Notes: generated from the letters alone by a model not told the origin. 51,939 nt of DNA from Synergistaceae bacterium (GCA_031263445.1 JAISFV010000057.1:1-51939), one strand, 5' to 3'; shown: positions 9,654 to 18,681, counted from the first letter of the stretch. Numbers and translations are program-made.

Positions 9654-11191
9654 GCAAAGGCTTTTCTGCCAGGGGCGCAGGGCTGAACGGAGTCCAGAAA
9701 TGGCTGATTGTCATGGCGGCCGTGGCGGTCGTCTTTGCTGCGGCGGCAGTAGTGAGGTTCAGCAGCTTAAGACGCCCAAACCTACTGGCATCCCTGCCGC
9801 GTCCTGAGGAGGGAGCGCCGCTCGTCATGATCGCAGCGTCCAGGGGCGAGTTCCCGTCGGCTGTTTTTAACGCGCTGGCTTACAGCGCCACCATCTCCCC
9901 TGGCGGCGTCTCGCCGATATCCCTGATGATCCCTGCCTTCGAGGAAGCATCGGAAAGCGCCTTGGTCGTGACTGAGCGCGATTACGGGCTTTCGGCTTAC
10001 GGCGCATTTACGCTCGACAGCGGCGAAATGGCACAGCTTTCAAAGGGCGCGCTCCCGCCCGCCTGGGCGGAGCGTTTCATCATGCCGCAGGTGACGAAAG
10101 ACGCTGACGGCATACTGCAGATAAGCTCGTTCAGCGTACCCTCCCCGCTTTACCTCGGACTCTCCGGGAACGTCGCGTTCATTGCCGACACGAAATCGGA
10201 CATATCGAAGATCCAGGAATTGCGCTCGAAAGCCCTGCCTGGCATCGACCACAAGTGGCGCGTGGAGAAGTCGTGGGGCGCTCACATCCTCATAGGCGAC
10301 GGAGGCGTCATCGGAGCGATAGCGTCCGGCGCGGCGGACACGGAGGGACGGGAAAACCCGCTTACGCTGGAAGCGGCCTGGCGCTCCTCCGGTTTCCCGC
10401 AGGAAGGCTCGTCGCCGACGACCGAGGCCAGGTGGCAGATTTGGGGCCTCGAGGACTTCGTGGACGCGTCCTTCACGGCGGGGCTTAAAAAATACGACTG
10501 GAGCGGCAGGGATTTTTTCATGCCGTCCCCGCTTATAGCCGCGCTCGGCGTCAACCTCCCGGATCCTGGCAAAAACGAAAAAACGGCGTCCCGGTATCCG
10601 GCCGCTATCAGAGCCGTCGCCGCGCACCTGTCACAGATGGGCCTCAAACCGTCCGAGGCGCAGCGCATACTTTCAGGGCCGGCTGTCCTGTCTCTGGGGG
10701 GGCGGACACAGGTGCTCTGGTTCGACCTGCCTGGCATAGCCGTGGACATAATAGGGCGGGGCAAGGCCGCTCACAAGCTGATCGAGCGTTTCTGGAGCGA
10801 GACGTTCATGGGCGCGGCACCGAGGCCCGTACCTGGTTACTCCGTGGGCGGCGCCACGGACCTGCCGTTCTCCGTCCTGGCTGCGGCGAATGACGACAGC
10901 GCTGTAATAGGACTGACCGCCCCGGACGCGCATACGGACTCCAGGGTAAAGAGCCTCCTGGAGCGCGAGAGCGCGGCCATAGGGTGGGTTTTCGTGGATC
11001 TGCCGAGGCTGGGCGCGTCCCTGTCCGAAATGTCGTCGGTAAACGCGCTCCTGTACGATGACGACGGCCAGGAGGACGCCAAAAACGGCGAAGCGCGCGA
11101 GACGGAAGCGCTCCGGCAGTCGCTCGCCAAGCTGGGTTCTGTGCTAGCGCTCTGCGACGCGCCGTACCAGGGCCGCGCTTACTGGTATTAA
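9650..11191 (+). CDS. Membrane-anchored protein of unknown function
   Basis: 513 residues. A single hydrophobic segment near residues 17-35 (WLIVMAAVAVVFAAAAVV) is followed by a long soluble region, so it is probably anchored in the inner membrane with the bulk outside the cytoplasm. I recognise no domain. The soluble part has recurring short hydrophobic blocks with GxxAFIADTKSD- and SAVIGLTAPD-like strands, possibly a duplicated fold, but this is only an impression. The start is ATG 9650 with AGGAG 6 nt upstream, overlapping the stop of the 20-residue ORF. It has its own promoter at 9533-9560, downstream of the two-component genes. Confidence 0.75.
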   Translation: MSKGFSARGAGLNGVQKWLIVMAAVAVVFAAAAVVRFSSLRRPNLLASLPRPEEGAPLVMIAASRGEFPSAVFNALAYSATISPGGVSPISLMIPAFEEASESALVVTERDYGLSAYGAFTLDSGEMAQLSKGALPPAWAERFIMPQVTKDADGILQISSFSVPSPLYLGLSGNVAFIADTKSDISKIQELRSKALPGIDHKWRVEKSWGAHILIGDGGVIGAIASGAADTEGRENPLTLEAAWRSSGFPQEGSSPTTEARWQIWGLEDFVDASFTAGLKKYDWSGRDFFMPSPLIAALGVNLPDPGKNEKTASRYPAAIRAVAAHLSQMGLKPSEAQRILSGPAVLSLGGRTQVLWFDLPGIAVDIIGRGKAAHKLIERFWSETFMGAAPRPVPGYSVGGATDLPFSVLAAANDDSAVIGLTAPDAHTDSRVKSLLERESAAIGWVFVDLPRLGASLSEMSSVNALLYDDDGQEDAKNGEARETEALRQSLAKLGSVLALCDAPYQGRAYWY

Positions 11192-11279
11192 GGAACCGCT
11201 GATTAAATGACCTTTGGCTGCAATGGGCGTCTTAATCTGCCCCGCTTCGCTCGGAAGAACATTTAACAAGCGATTCCCT
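11191..11279. repeat. 89-bp element with two facing right-end termini of the intergenic repeat family
   Basis: The left end reads AGGAACCGCTGATTAAATG and the right end CATTTAACAAGCGATTCCCT; these are imperfect inverted repeats of about 19 bp. Each resembles the right terminus of the 100-bp family (GAATTAATCAGCGTTTCCTT), so this copy looks like two right ends face to face. Its first base is the last base of the preceding stop codon. Confidence 0.55.
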
Positions 11280-11327
11280 AAGTTAAGCTAAAATATAATC
11301 TAAAATAATAGTCAAGGAGAGTAACGG

Positions 11328-12608
11328 ATGCCTCAGAATTTTTGCGAGATAATGTCACGGCGCGGGTTCGTGGAGTGGTGCAGCCATCCAGAGGAGCTAG
11401 GGAAGAAGATGGAAAGCGAGGCCGTTACAGGGTACGTCGGTTTCGACCCGAGCGCCGACAGCCTTCACGTCGGCAACATGGTACCCATTATGGGCCTTGC
11501 GTGGCTCCAGAAGACGGGACACCGCCCGATAGCCCTCGCGGGCGGCGGGACGGGGCTGATCGGAGATCCGTCCGGCAAGACGAAGGAGCGGCAGCTCCTG
11601 TCGCTCGAACGGGTGGAGCACAACGTGGAGCGCATCAAGCGCCAGCTAGGGCTCTTCCTCGACTTCGACTGCGGGGCCTGTTCCGCCATAATGGCGAACA
11701 ATTACGACTGGCTGTCTGAGATCAACTTCATAGACTTCCTGCGCGACACGGGAAAATATTTCCCCGTGAGCTTCCTCATCAACCGCGATTACGTGCGGAG
11801 CAGGATAGACGACCCTGAGAAGACGATCACGTACACGGAGCTGTCGTACCTCCTCCTGCAGGCGCATGACTTCGATCACATGTACAACGCCTTCGGCTGT
11901 TCCCTACAAATGGGCGGCAACGACCAGCAGGTCAACATAATCGGCGGCATCGACCTCATACGCAAGCGCAGCGGCGGGCAGGGGTACGGCGTCACCTTCT
12001 CGCTCCTTCTGGCAGCGAACGGCCAGAAATTCGGCAAATCGGAGGAGGGCGCGGTCTACCTCGACCCGGAAAAGACGAGTCCCTACAAATTTTATCAGTT
12101 CTGGATAAACACGGACGACCGCGACATTGAGCGCCTGCACAGGATATACTCCTTCGCCGGGCTGGACGACATAGCGGAGATAGCCGAGGCGCACCAGCGC
12201 CGCCCGGAGCTGAGGGAGGCCCAAAAGAGCCTGGCGTGGGAGATGACCGCCCGCGTGCACGGAACCCAGACCGCAGCGCGGGTGCGCGAGGCGAGCAGGG
12301 TGCTTTTCGGCGAAAGCGACGTCCGGTCGGCAACAGATGAGCTGCTCGACACGCTCGCGGCGGAGATCCCCACGGCAGACGTCCAGTCACCCCTGCCGCT
12401 ATCGCTTATCGACGGCCTCGTGGCGTCAGGCGGCGTCGCCTCCAAGGGCGAGGCACGGCGTAAGCTGCGGGAGGGCGGAGTTTACCTGAACGGCGAAAGG
12501 CAGGGCGACGAGGGCAGGCAGATCGCTTCGGCCGACCTGCTCCCCGGCGGTTACGCACAGGTCCGCGTGGGCAAGAAGGACTTCCGCCTCCTGCGCTTCA
12601 ACCATTGA
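11328..12608 (+). CDS. tyrS: Tyrosyl-tRNA synthetase
   Basis: 426-residue class I synthetase charging tRNA-Tyr. The HIGH-type motif is HVGN at His47 (SLHVGNMVPI), tyrosine-pocket signatures include QMGGNDQQVNIIGG, and the KMSKS-type loop is KFGKS from Lys234. A C-terminal S4 RNA-binding domain (VASKGEARRKLREGGVYLNG) is present, as in the bacterial TyrS form. The start is ATG 11328 after AAGGAGAG. A TATAAT box at 11294-11299 may be the -10. No T-box leader is visible in the 136-nt upstream gap. Confidence 0.97.
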   Translation: MPQNFCEIMSRRGFVEWCSHPEELGKKMESEAVTGYVGFDPSADSLHVGNMVPIMGLAWLQKTGHRPIALAGGGTGLIGDPSGKTKERQLLSLERVEHNVERIKRQLGLFLDFDCGACSAIMANNYDWLSEINFIDFLRDTGKYFPVSFLINRDYVRSRIDDPEKTITYTELSYLLLQAHDFDHMYNAFGCSLQMGGNDQQVNIIGGIDLIRKRSGGQGYGVTFSLLLAANGQKFGKSEEGAVYLDPEKTSPYKFYQFWINTDDRDIERLHRIYSFAGLDDIAEIAEAHQRRPELREAQKSLAWEMTARVHGTQTAARVREASRVLFGESDVRSATDELLDTLAAEIPTADVQSPLPLSLIDGLVASGGVASKGEARRKLREGGVYLNGERQGDEGRQIASADLLPGGYAQVRVGKKDFRLLRFNH

Positions 12609-12651
12609 CACCTGGATTCCATAGCGCGGCGATAACCTCCCGCAGATACAT

Positions 12652-13497
12652 ATGAAGCTGGCTTGGCTGGCAAGGGCTCTCGCCGGGGTGCTCAGGCCTG
12701 GCGCGAGCTCCCGCCTCGCGGCGGCTATCCTGACGCCCCTCTTGGAGCTTGCGGGGCCGCGCAGGGCAACAGCCAGGAAAAACTTAAGCATAGTACTGCC
12801 GGAAGCGCCTCCCGAAGAGATAGAGCGCCTCGTAAGCGAGACATACGCGCATATAGTCTGGACAGGCACGGAATTTTTAGCCCTGCAGCGCGACCCCGCG
12901 CAGGTCCTGGATTGGGTCGACGCGCAGGGTAGCGAGATCCTGGACGGCCTCGTCGGCCGCGGCGCGATCCTGGTCACAGGACACGTCGGGAACTGGGAGA
13001 TAACGGCCGCATGGCTGGCCCAGAGGGGCTACAAGGTGACTGCGATAGTCCGTGAACCCGGTGACAAAGGGGAGCGGGGGCTTATCGAGGACATGCGCTC
13101 GCGCGCAGGGGTGCGCTGTCTGCCGAAGACCGCTTCCATGACGGGCGCGGTATCGATCCTGAAAAGTGGGGAGTTCCTCGGGATACTGCCGGATCAGCAT
13201 GGAGGCCGCAACGGCATCATGGCGCCGCTTTTCGGCGTCCAGACCTCCACGTCTCATGGCCCGGCCTTTTTCGCCTACCTGACGGGACGCCCGCTTGTCC
13301 CCATATTCTCCAGGCGCGTCGAGCCGTTCCGCCACAGGATAAGGATCGCGCCTCCGATCCAATGGGAGAGGAGCGCCACCAGGGACGGGACGATCCTCCG
13401 CGTCACGACGCTGGTAAACAAGTCCATAGAGGACATGATCCTAGAGGCCCCTGGACAGTGGCTGGCCCAGCACAGGAGGTTCCGGGAGATTTATTGA
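12652..13497 (+). CDS. LpxL/HtrB-type lipid A acyltransferase family protein
   Basis: 281-residue member of the lysophospholipid/lipid A acyltransferase family, which adds a secondary acyl chain to lipid A at the inner membrane. The catalytic HX4E pair is His111/Glu116 in TGHVGNWEI. Other family blocks are PDQHGGRNGIMAPLFG and HGPAFFAYLTGRPLVPIFSRR. A hydrophobic N-terminus (LAWLARALAGVLRP) probably anchors it. Presence of this gene supports a lipopolysaccharide-bearing diderm envelope. It follows tyrS by 43 nt and is probably expressed with it. The acyl donor and position are not predictable. Confidence 0.85.
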   Translation: MKLAWLARALAGVLRPGASSRLAAAILTPLLELAGPRRATARKNLSIVLPEAPPEEIERLVSETYAHIVWTGTEFLALQRDPAQVLDWVDAQGSEILDGLVGRGAILVTGHVGNWEITAAWLAQRGYKVTAIVREPGDKGERGLIEDMRSRAGVRCLPKTASMTGAVSILKSGEFLGILPDQHGGRNGIMAPLFGVQTSTSHGPAFFAYLTGRPLVPIFSRRVEPFRHRIRIAPPIQWERSATRDGTILRVTTLVNKSIEDMILEAPGQWLAQHRRFREIY

Positions 13498-13504
13498 CTG
13501 CCCC

Positions 13505-13607
13505 CGTTTTATCGTCAGGGGCCTAAAGGGTGAGGATCTAAACCCTCGCGGCGGCTGTCCCCCTAAATGGCAAAATGCCGTTTAAGCGAATTAATCGGTG
13601 TGTCCCT
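13505..13607 (+). repeat. Intergenic repeat family, copy 2
   Basis: TTTTATCGTCAGGGGCCTAA near the left end, AAACCCTCGCGGC in the middle, the internal hairpin TGGCAAAATGCC, and GCGAATTAATCGGTG at the right end. It lies just after the acyltransferase gene. A TATAAT at 13627-13632 follows but no plus-strand gene begins nearby. Confidence 0.75.
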
Positions 13608-13650
13608 AATTAGCGCTTCCTTATGTTATAATAAAAAAGGGACTATCGGC

Positions 13651-13854
13651 TCAATGGCCTGTGTTTTTGTCCCGGTCAGATACGAGAGTCCCGGAAATGG
13701 AGTAGTTTTCGCGCTCCATCTCGCTAAATATTATGCGGACCTGTTCGGACTTTACGTCGAAGCAACGGCAGACCAGATCAGTCGCCTCGGCGGCGAACTG
13801 GCGCTTGGCCTCTACGGAACGCCCTTGCAGCAGGTGTACTTGAATGATTGGCAA
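13651..13854 (-). CDS. 4-oxalocrotonate tautomerase family protein
   Basis: 67-residue protein starting MPIIQVHLLQGRSVEAKRQF. The catalytic Pro directly follows the initiator Met, as required in this family, and the conserved Arg of GRS (Arg12 counting Met) is present. The usual length is 60-70 residues. The start is TTG 13854, with GGAGGAG 6 nt upstream on the minus strand. The real substrate is unknown; small tautomerases of this type occur outside aromatic degradation pathways and no catabolic genes lie nearby. It is divergent from the prepilin peptidase with start codons only about 28 nt apart. Confidence 0.85.
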   Translation of the reverse strand: MPIIQVHLLQGRSVEAKRQFAAEATDLVCRCFDVKSEQVRIIFSEMERENYSISGTLVSDRDKNTGH

Positions 13855-13882
13855 AATAATCTCCTCCCGAGGGGTGTTAGAT

Positions 13883-14692
13883 TTGGAGCTAGCAACATCT
13901 TCTCAGATCCCGTTCATAATATCAATCCTCTTTTCGCTTGCGGCCGGGGCTTGCGCCGGGTCGTTCATAAACGCCACGGCGATGCGGACCGCTGCCGATA
14001 AAAAATGGTGGGGCGGCGAGCGTTCTTCATGCGACAAATGCGGCAAGGTGCTCCAGGCCCCTGACCTTGTACCCATATTCTCGTTCATATTCCTGCGCGG
14101 CAGGTGCCGTTACTGCGGAGAACCGATATCGCGGAGGCACTTCGCGGTCGAGGTCATTTCAGCCGCAGGGACGGCCGCGCTCTTCGCCCGGTGGGGTCTG
14201 TCGCCTGCGCTCGCGTTCTCGCTCGCCGTGTTCTGGTTCTCGCTTTTCAACTCCCTGACGGACATCGAAATCGGCTACATTTACGACGTATGGGCGGTAG
14301 CGCTGGGCGCGCTCGGCATGTTGATGAGGATCCCGGCGGGCTGGCCCGCGATGATCGACGGGGCGCTGGGCGGGCTGATCGGCTTCGGCTTTATAGCGAT
14401 GGTCATCCTAGTAAGCCGCGGAGGGATGGGATGGGGCGACGCGATGCTGATGCTGGGCATAGGCGGGGCCGTCGGCTGGCGGTACAGCGCCCTCTCCCTC
14501 TATGTGGGATTCATGGTCGGCGGCGTGATCGTCCTGCCGCTTCTGGCCATGAAGAAACTGAAGCGCAAAGACGCCATACCGCTAGGGCCGTTCCTTGCGG
14601 CTGGCAGCGTCATCGTCCTGTTTTTCGGAAACGTCCTCGTGAGGCGGCTCAGTTATTTTATGAGTGCCAGGCCGGGGTGGCCGTGGGGTTAG
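13883..14692 (+). CDS. Prepilin peptidase (type IV leader peptidase, A24 family)
   Basis: 269-residue polytopic membrane protein that cleaves and methylates type IV prepilin or pseudopilin leaders. The first membrane segment is followed by a cytoplasmic zinc loop with two CxxC pairs (CDKCGK ... CRYCGE). The two catalytic aspartates are in LTDIEIGYIYD and GMGWGDAMLM (usual GxGD). About seven hydrophobic segments follow one another. I choose TTG 13883 (AGGGG 8 nt upstream); an ATG at 13844 would overlap the divergent tautomerase start. No pilus or secretion genes are in the window, so its substrates are encoded elsewhere. Confidence 0.88.
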   Translation: MELATSSQIPFIISILFSLAAGACAGSFINATAMRTAADKKWWGGERSSCDKCGKVLQAPDLVPIFSFIFLRGRCRYCGEPISRRHFAVEVISAAGTAALFARWGLSPALAFSLAVFWFSLFNSLTDIEIGYIYDVWAVALGALGMLMRIPAGWPAMIDGALGGLIGFGFIAMVILVSRGGMGWGDAMLMLGIGGAVGWRYSALSLYVGFMVGGVIVLPLLAMKKLKRKDAIPLGPFLAAGSVIVLFFGNVLVRRLSYFMSARPGWPWG

Positions 14693-14829
14693 ACCATAAA
14701 TTCCACTGAATTAATTGGCGCGATTTACATACTGGTTATGGGGTGATTTTACCTTGCAACAGACGATTAGATTGAATAGAATAGCCGTTGAAGATATTAA
14801 TCAGCAGTCATGGAAGCTGGTGAGCGATA

Positions 14830-15465
14830 ATGAATAAACTCATGGCTGTGTTATTGTTTGGTTCAGGCATACTTCTGGGGTTCTCTGATTTTTTCAGCCC
14901 TGACGACCTTACCCCCGTATACATGGCCGCGCTGATACTCGTTTTCCTCCCGCTGGCGCTCGTATACAACAGGATGAAGCTGCAAAGCGCCACTGAGGCG
15001 CGGTTGCGCGAGCTGTGGACTGAGGCGCAGAACCTGGCGCTCGTGAAGCGGGAGGCGAAGTCCAAGATACCGAAGGAGTATCCGCGCAGGGAGTCCCAGG
15101 CTGCGTTCGAAGGCTCTACGAAGGTTGGCGCCGTCCGCTCGATGGCCGCCCTGGTCCGCAAGCCCGTGCTACGTGAAAAGATTTACGAGATATGCGACTT
15201 TGCCGACCTGGTGCTGGAGACCATTCGGCACCTGCCAAGCGACACGCCCGCCGCCGTCGTCTTCTGCGAAACCCAGCTCTCGCGCTTCACGGAAGCCCTC
15301 GAACGGTGCTTTGAGATGCACCGGAGGGAGGAGGGCCCGCTCGCGAGGCAATCTCTCGTCGACGCTCACGAGGTAGAGTGCTTCAGCACGTTCATCACCG
15401 TATTCAAACGCCAGCAGGACACGATCCTCTTCGAAGGCTTGAGGGGACATAAGGATCAGCATTGA
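14830..15465 (+). CDS. Membrane protein with XpaC-like cytoplasmic region
   Basis: 211 residues with two closely spaced hydrophobic segments at the N-terminus (LMAVLLFGSGILLGF; YMAALILVFLPLALVY). A basic linker follows, then a helical soluble domain (REKIYEICDFADLVLETIRH ... FTEALERCFEM). This arrangement resembles the XpaC/YceN family (5-bromo-4-chloroindolyl phosphate hydrolysis protein), whose biochemical role is uncertain. The similarity is a by-eye impression. It stands alone between the prepilin peptidase and the convergent cheC. Confidence 0.5.
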   Translation: MNKLMAVLLFGSGILLGFSDFFSPDDLTPVYMAALILVFLPLALVYNRMKLQSATEARLRELWTEAQNLALVKREAKSKIPKEYPRRESQAAFEGSTKVGAVRSMAALVRKPVLREKIYEICDFADLVLETIRHLPSDTPAAVVFCETQLSRFTEALERCFEMHRREEGPLARQSLVDAHEVECFSTFITVFKRQQDTILFEGLRGHKDQH

Positions 15466-15487
15466 TTTGTCGGGGGCTGTCAGCCGG

Positions 15488-16132
15488 TCATATCACGCCT
15501 AGTTTCATCAGCAGCATTTCGAGGGCATCGGGTTCTGTCGCCAGGAGGATGTTGGCGTCGATTGACTCGGATCGCCTCTCCTCCGTCGGCACGACGTTGA
15601 GCTGTGTCTTCGTGACGAGCGCCGTGTCTCCGTACTGCCCGAACATCGCAGAAACGAAACTCAGGATGGAGCCGAGTGTGTCGTGGGTGACGCTCGGGGG
15701 GGTTATCCCGCTGGATAAGCCGAGCAAGCCGTTGACGGAATTCAAAAAAGAGCCTAGCAGAATGTTGCCGGTCTCGCCCAGCGCGCTTTCGATCATGTCG
15801 CTTGGCATTGCGGAGGCGTCCATCTCCATCCCGAACTGCTTCGCCACGAGCATTCCGACGATTTTGCTCGCGTCCGCCTCCTTTATCAGGAGCATGAAAT
15901 TGAACGGCTTGTCGTTGTCCGAAGAGGCAAAGACGGCTGTGTAGCCTGCGCTCGGGTCACCGTAGTAGCTGTCCAGCTCATATATGGAGACAAGCTCCGC
16001 CTTTGGCACGTCAATCTCGACCACGCAGCCCAGCATCTCAGAGATGGCTGTTGCCGCATGTCCCGCGCCGATATTGCCAATCTCCCTGATAGCGTCCAGC
16101 TGCATCTGGTTCAGCGAACTCAAATCAAGCAA
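15488..16132 (-). CDS. cheC: CheC-family CheY-P phosphatase
   Basis: 214-residue chemotaxis protein that dephosphorylates CheY-P. Both active-site signatures (D/S)xxxExxN are present: DAIREIGN (Asp13, Glu17, Asn20) and SALGETGN in the second half, as in full-length CheC with two functional sites. I move the start to TTG 16132 because GGAGGGG lies 6 nt upstream of it, while the ATG at 16147 has no SD and the family begins shortly before LxxxQLDAIREIGNIGAG. It is encoded away from other che genes; cheV lies at 44773. Divergent from mnmG. Confidence 0.88.
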   Translation of the reverse strand: MLDLSSLNQMQLDAIREIGNIGAGHAATAISEMLGCVVEIDVPKAELVSIYELDSYYGDPSAGYTAVFASSDNDKPFNFMLLIKEADASKIVGMLVAKQFGMEMDASAMPSDMIESALGETGNILLGSFLNSVNGLLGLSSGITPPSVTHDTLGSILSFVSAMFGQYGDTALVTKTQLNVVPTEERRSESIDANILLATEPDALEMLLMKLGVI

Positions 16133-16204
16133 AACCTTCCCCTCCATTCAAAAAAGGCACATCTAGCAACAAATCTGCCTTCGTAATTTTACCATAACAT
16201 GTAG

Positions 16205-16210
16205 TATAAT
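16205..16210 (+). promoter_or_regulatory. -10 box of mnmG, implying a leaderless transcript
   Basis: TATAAT ends 7 nt before the A of the mnmG ATG (16218). A normal start site would be at or within a base of that A. No SD precedes the ATG. The -35 region (about 16182-16187, CGTAAT) is poor. Confidence 0.5.
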
Positions 16211-16217
16211 ACTTCAC

Positions 16218-18122
16218 ATGAATCAAAACAGCAATTTCGACGTAGTAGTCATAGGCGGCGGACATTCGGGGTGTGAGGCCGCGCTGGCTGCTTCGCGCAT
16301 GGGGTTTCGTACGCTCCTCTTAAACCACAATATCGACAACACGGCGCTGATGCCCTGCAACCCGGCCATAGGAGGCCCAGCGAAGGGAAATCTCGTCCGC
16401 GAGCTCGACGCGCTCGGCGGCGAGCAGGCCATAGCGGCTGATTTCGCGACGCTCCATCTGAGGTGGCTGAACACGTCCAAGGGGTTCGCCGTGCGGACGC
16501 TCCGCGCACAGTGCGACTTGAAGGACTACGCCTCTCATTATGCGCGCGTACTGGCTGAGGTTCCCGGCCTCTTCGTCTACCAGGCGATGGCGGCGGAGAT
16601 CGCCGTGGATTCCGGGCGCGTCAGCGGGGTCGTTACGCGCACGGGCGAAAAGTTCGGCGCTTCGCGCGTGATACTGGCCTCCGGCACCTACATGAGGGGG
16701 GTCGTCCACATGGGCATGACGAGCTTCCCCTCAGGCCCGCTCGGGCAGGTTCCGTCCCCCGAGATATCGGACTCGCTCGCGAGGGCAGGGATTGAGCTGA
16801 GGCGCTTCCGCACGGACACGACGCCCCGCATATGCCGCCACAGCGTCGACTGGGACGCCCTGCCGCTCCAGCCTGGCGACCCGGATCCGGAGGCTTTCTC
16901 CCACTGGCGCCCGAAGAAGCTCCACACGGGCTATTTCTGCGGGCAGACCAGGACGTCGGCCAAAACTCACGATATTTTAAGGGCCGCCCTGGGACGCAGC
17001 CCGCTCGCCACGAAGAAGCTGGACACGGCAGGGCCGCGGTACTGCCCGTCTATTGACGACAAGATCCTGAAGTTTCCGGACAAGGAGTCGCACCCCATCT
17101 TCTTGGAGCCGGTCGGGAGATCCAGCAGGGAAATCTACATGCAGAACTTCTCGACGACGAGCCCGCCGGATGTCCAGATTGAGATGATACACACCCTGCC
17201 TGGCTGCGAGCGGGCGCTCATGATCCGCCCAGGGTACGGGATAGAGTATGACTACGTGAACCCTGAACAGCTCGAACCGTGGCTGGAGACCAGGCGCGTC
17301 AGGGGGCTGTACTGCGCGGGCCAGATATGCGGGACTTCCGGGTACGAGGAGGCCGCCGCGCAGGGCATGATGGCCGGGATAAACGCGGCGCTCTCGCTCC
17401 GCGGGCAGGAACCGCTAGTGCTGGGGCGCGGTCAGGCCTATATAGGGGTGTTGATAGACGACCTCACGACCCGGGGGACGGACGAGCCGTACAGGATGCT
17501 GCCGAGCAGGTGCGAACACAGGCTACTGATGCGGCACGACAACGCAGACGACCGGCTCTGCCTCGTCGGGAGGGAGGTTGGCCTCTTGAGCGCCGAGAAA
17601 TGGGCTGTCTTTGAGGCCAGGAAGCGGGCAATCGAACTGGAGCGGGAACGGCTCGCTGCGACCCGGGTACCGGTTTGCGACAGGACAAACGCCATACTGC
17701 GCGAAATGGGCTCCTCACCCCTTGCCGAACCGCTCTCCGCTATGGATCTCCTGCTCAGGCCGGAGGTATCGTGGGGCGGGCTTCTGAAGCTCATAGACTC
17801 CGAACTCGCGCCCGACCTCGGCGCCAAGATAGAGATAGACGCGAAATACGCTGGTTACGCGCAGAGGGAGGAGAGGAGGGTCAGGAGGCTGTCGTCCATG
17901 GAGCGGCTCAGGATCCCCGACGAGATGGAGTATGGCGAAATCCCCGGCCTGTCTGCGGAGGCATCGGAGAAGCTGTCACGCGTGCGCCCGAGGACGCTTG
18001 GACAGGCGTCGAGGATCCCCGGCGTAAACAACGTGGATCTGCAGCTCGTGCAGGTAGCGATAGAACGCTCCAGGAGGCTGGACGACGCCGGCCGCGCCGA
18101 AAGCCGGGATCTGCCGTGCTGA
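16218..18122 (+). CDS. mnmG: tRNA uridine-5-carboxymethylaminomethyl(34) synthesis enzyme MnmG
   Basis: FAD-dependent partner of MnmE in modifying the wobble uridine of tRNAs. 634 residues, the usual length. FAD-binding VVIGGGHSGCEAALAASRMG at the N-terminus, followed by the family block MPCNPAIGGPAKGNLVRELDALGG and then GTYMRGVVHMG. Further on come GYGIEYDYVNPEQL, LYCAGQICGTSGYEEAAAQG and SRCEHRLLMRHDNADDRL, and the C-terminal helical domain ends near RIPGVNNVDLQLVQVAIERS. It overlaps the next gene by 7 nt. mnmE is not in the window. The ATG appears leaderless. Confidence 0.97.
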   Translation: MNQNSNFDVVVIGGGHSGCEAALAASRMGFRTLLLNHNIDNTALMPCNPAIGGPAKGNLVRELDALGGEQAIAADFATLHLRWLNTSKGFAVRTLRAQCDLKDYASHYARVLAEVPGLFVYQAMAAEIAVDSGRVSGVVTRTGEKFGASRVILASGTYMRGVVHMGMTSFPSGPLGQVPSPEISDSLARAGIELRRFRTDTTPRICRHSVDWDALPLQPGDPDPEAFSHWRPKKLHTGYFCGQTRTSAKTHDILRAALGRSPLATKKLDTAGPRYCPSIDDKILKFPDKESHPIFLEPVGRSSREIYMQNFSTTSPPDVQIEMIHTLPGCERALMIRPGYGIEYDYVNPEQLEPWLETRRVRGLYCAGQICGTSGYEEAAAQGMMAGINAALSLRGQEPLVLGRGQAYIGVLIDDLTTRGTDEPYRMLPSRCEHRLLMRHDNADDRLCLVGREVGLLSAEKWAVFEARKRAIELERERLAATRVPVCDRTNAILREMGSSPLAEPLSAMDLLLRPEVSWGGLLKLIDSELAPDLGAKIEIDAKYAGYAQREERRVRRLSSMERLRIPDEMEYGEIPGLSAEASEKLSRVRPRTLGQASRIPGVNNVDLQLVQVAIERSRRLDDAGRAESRDLPC

Positions 18123-18598
18123 AGAGGCCTGGGGGCAGACATCCTATATACAGCGCCCTCGGCATCGGCTCGCCTATAATGCGCACCTGCGCCGCGCTCG
18201 CCGCCATAGAGCGCGAATGGCACAGGATAGTGGGACACGCGCTGGCCCAGCGCAGCCGCCCGTCATCCTACGATAACGGCGTACTCGTCGTCGCAGTCGA
18301 AGGACACTCGGCCCTTCATGACATGAACTTCAAAAAAAGGCAGATCATCGCGAAGATACGGGACAACGCATGGCTTGACCTGAGCGACATGAGGATCGAA
18401 CCAGGCCGCCCGGCCGGCGGGCCGCTCGCATCTATGCCCGCCCCGCGAGCGAGGCGGGCCGCGCCGGCTCGAATCGACCCGGATGAGCTGGAAAGGCTCT
18501 ACGGCGAAATACTCTCCGCCCACCCCGACCTCGACCCGTCCCTCGCGGTCTCCATAGCCCGATGCCGCCTGATGAGCGGCGGCAAAAAACGACAATGA
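18116..18598 (+). CDS. DUF721 / DciA-like protein
   Basis: 160-residue protein whose first half fits DUF721: EREWHRIVGHALAQRSRPSSYDNGVLVVAVEGHSALHDMNF (family pattern WxxIVGxxLAxxxxPxxxxxGxLxVxVxSxxxxxxL). DciA proteins of this family load or assist the replicative helicase. The C-terminal half is a basic, Pro/Ala-rich linker and a short helical end. The start is GTG 18116, inside the last codons of mnmG; a later ATG at 18178 would cut into the family domain. The SD is weak, so translational coupling to mnmG is likely. Confidence 0.7.
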   Translation: MLKRPGGRHPIYSALGIGSPIMRTCAALAAIEREWHRIVGHALAQRSRPSSYDNGVLVVAVEGHSALHDMNFKKRQIIAKIRDNAWLDLSDMRIEPGRPAGGPLASMPAPRARRAAPARIDPDELERLYGEILSAHPDLDPSLAVSIARCRLMSGGKKRQ

Positions 18599-18681
18599 CA
18601 CTGCGCAGAAAGGCCGAAAACGAACCGACGTCCCTGGATAGGGCCGTGCCGTTTGCGGCAACGCATATCGGCTGTTTCTGT

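Noticed and set aside
13627-13632. TATAAT box on the plus strand
   Set aside because: No plus-strand gene starts nearby and no -35 is visible; probably chance in AT-rich DNA after the repeat copy.
13567-14001. 144-codon plus-strand reading frame
   Set aside because: Antisense to the tautomerase gene, whose MPIIQVHLLQGRS start is unmistakable.
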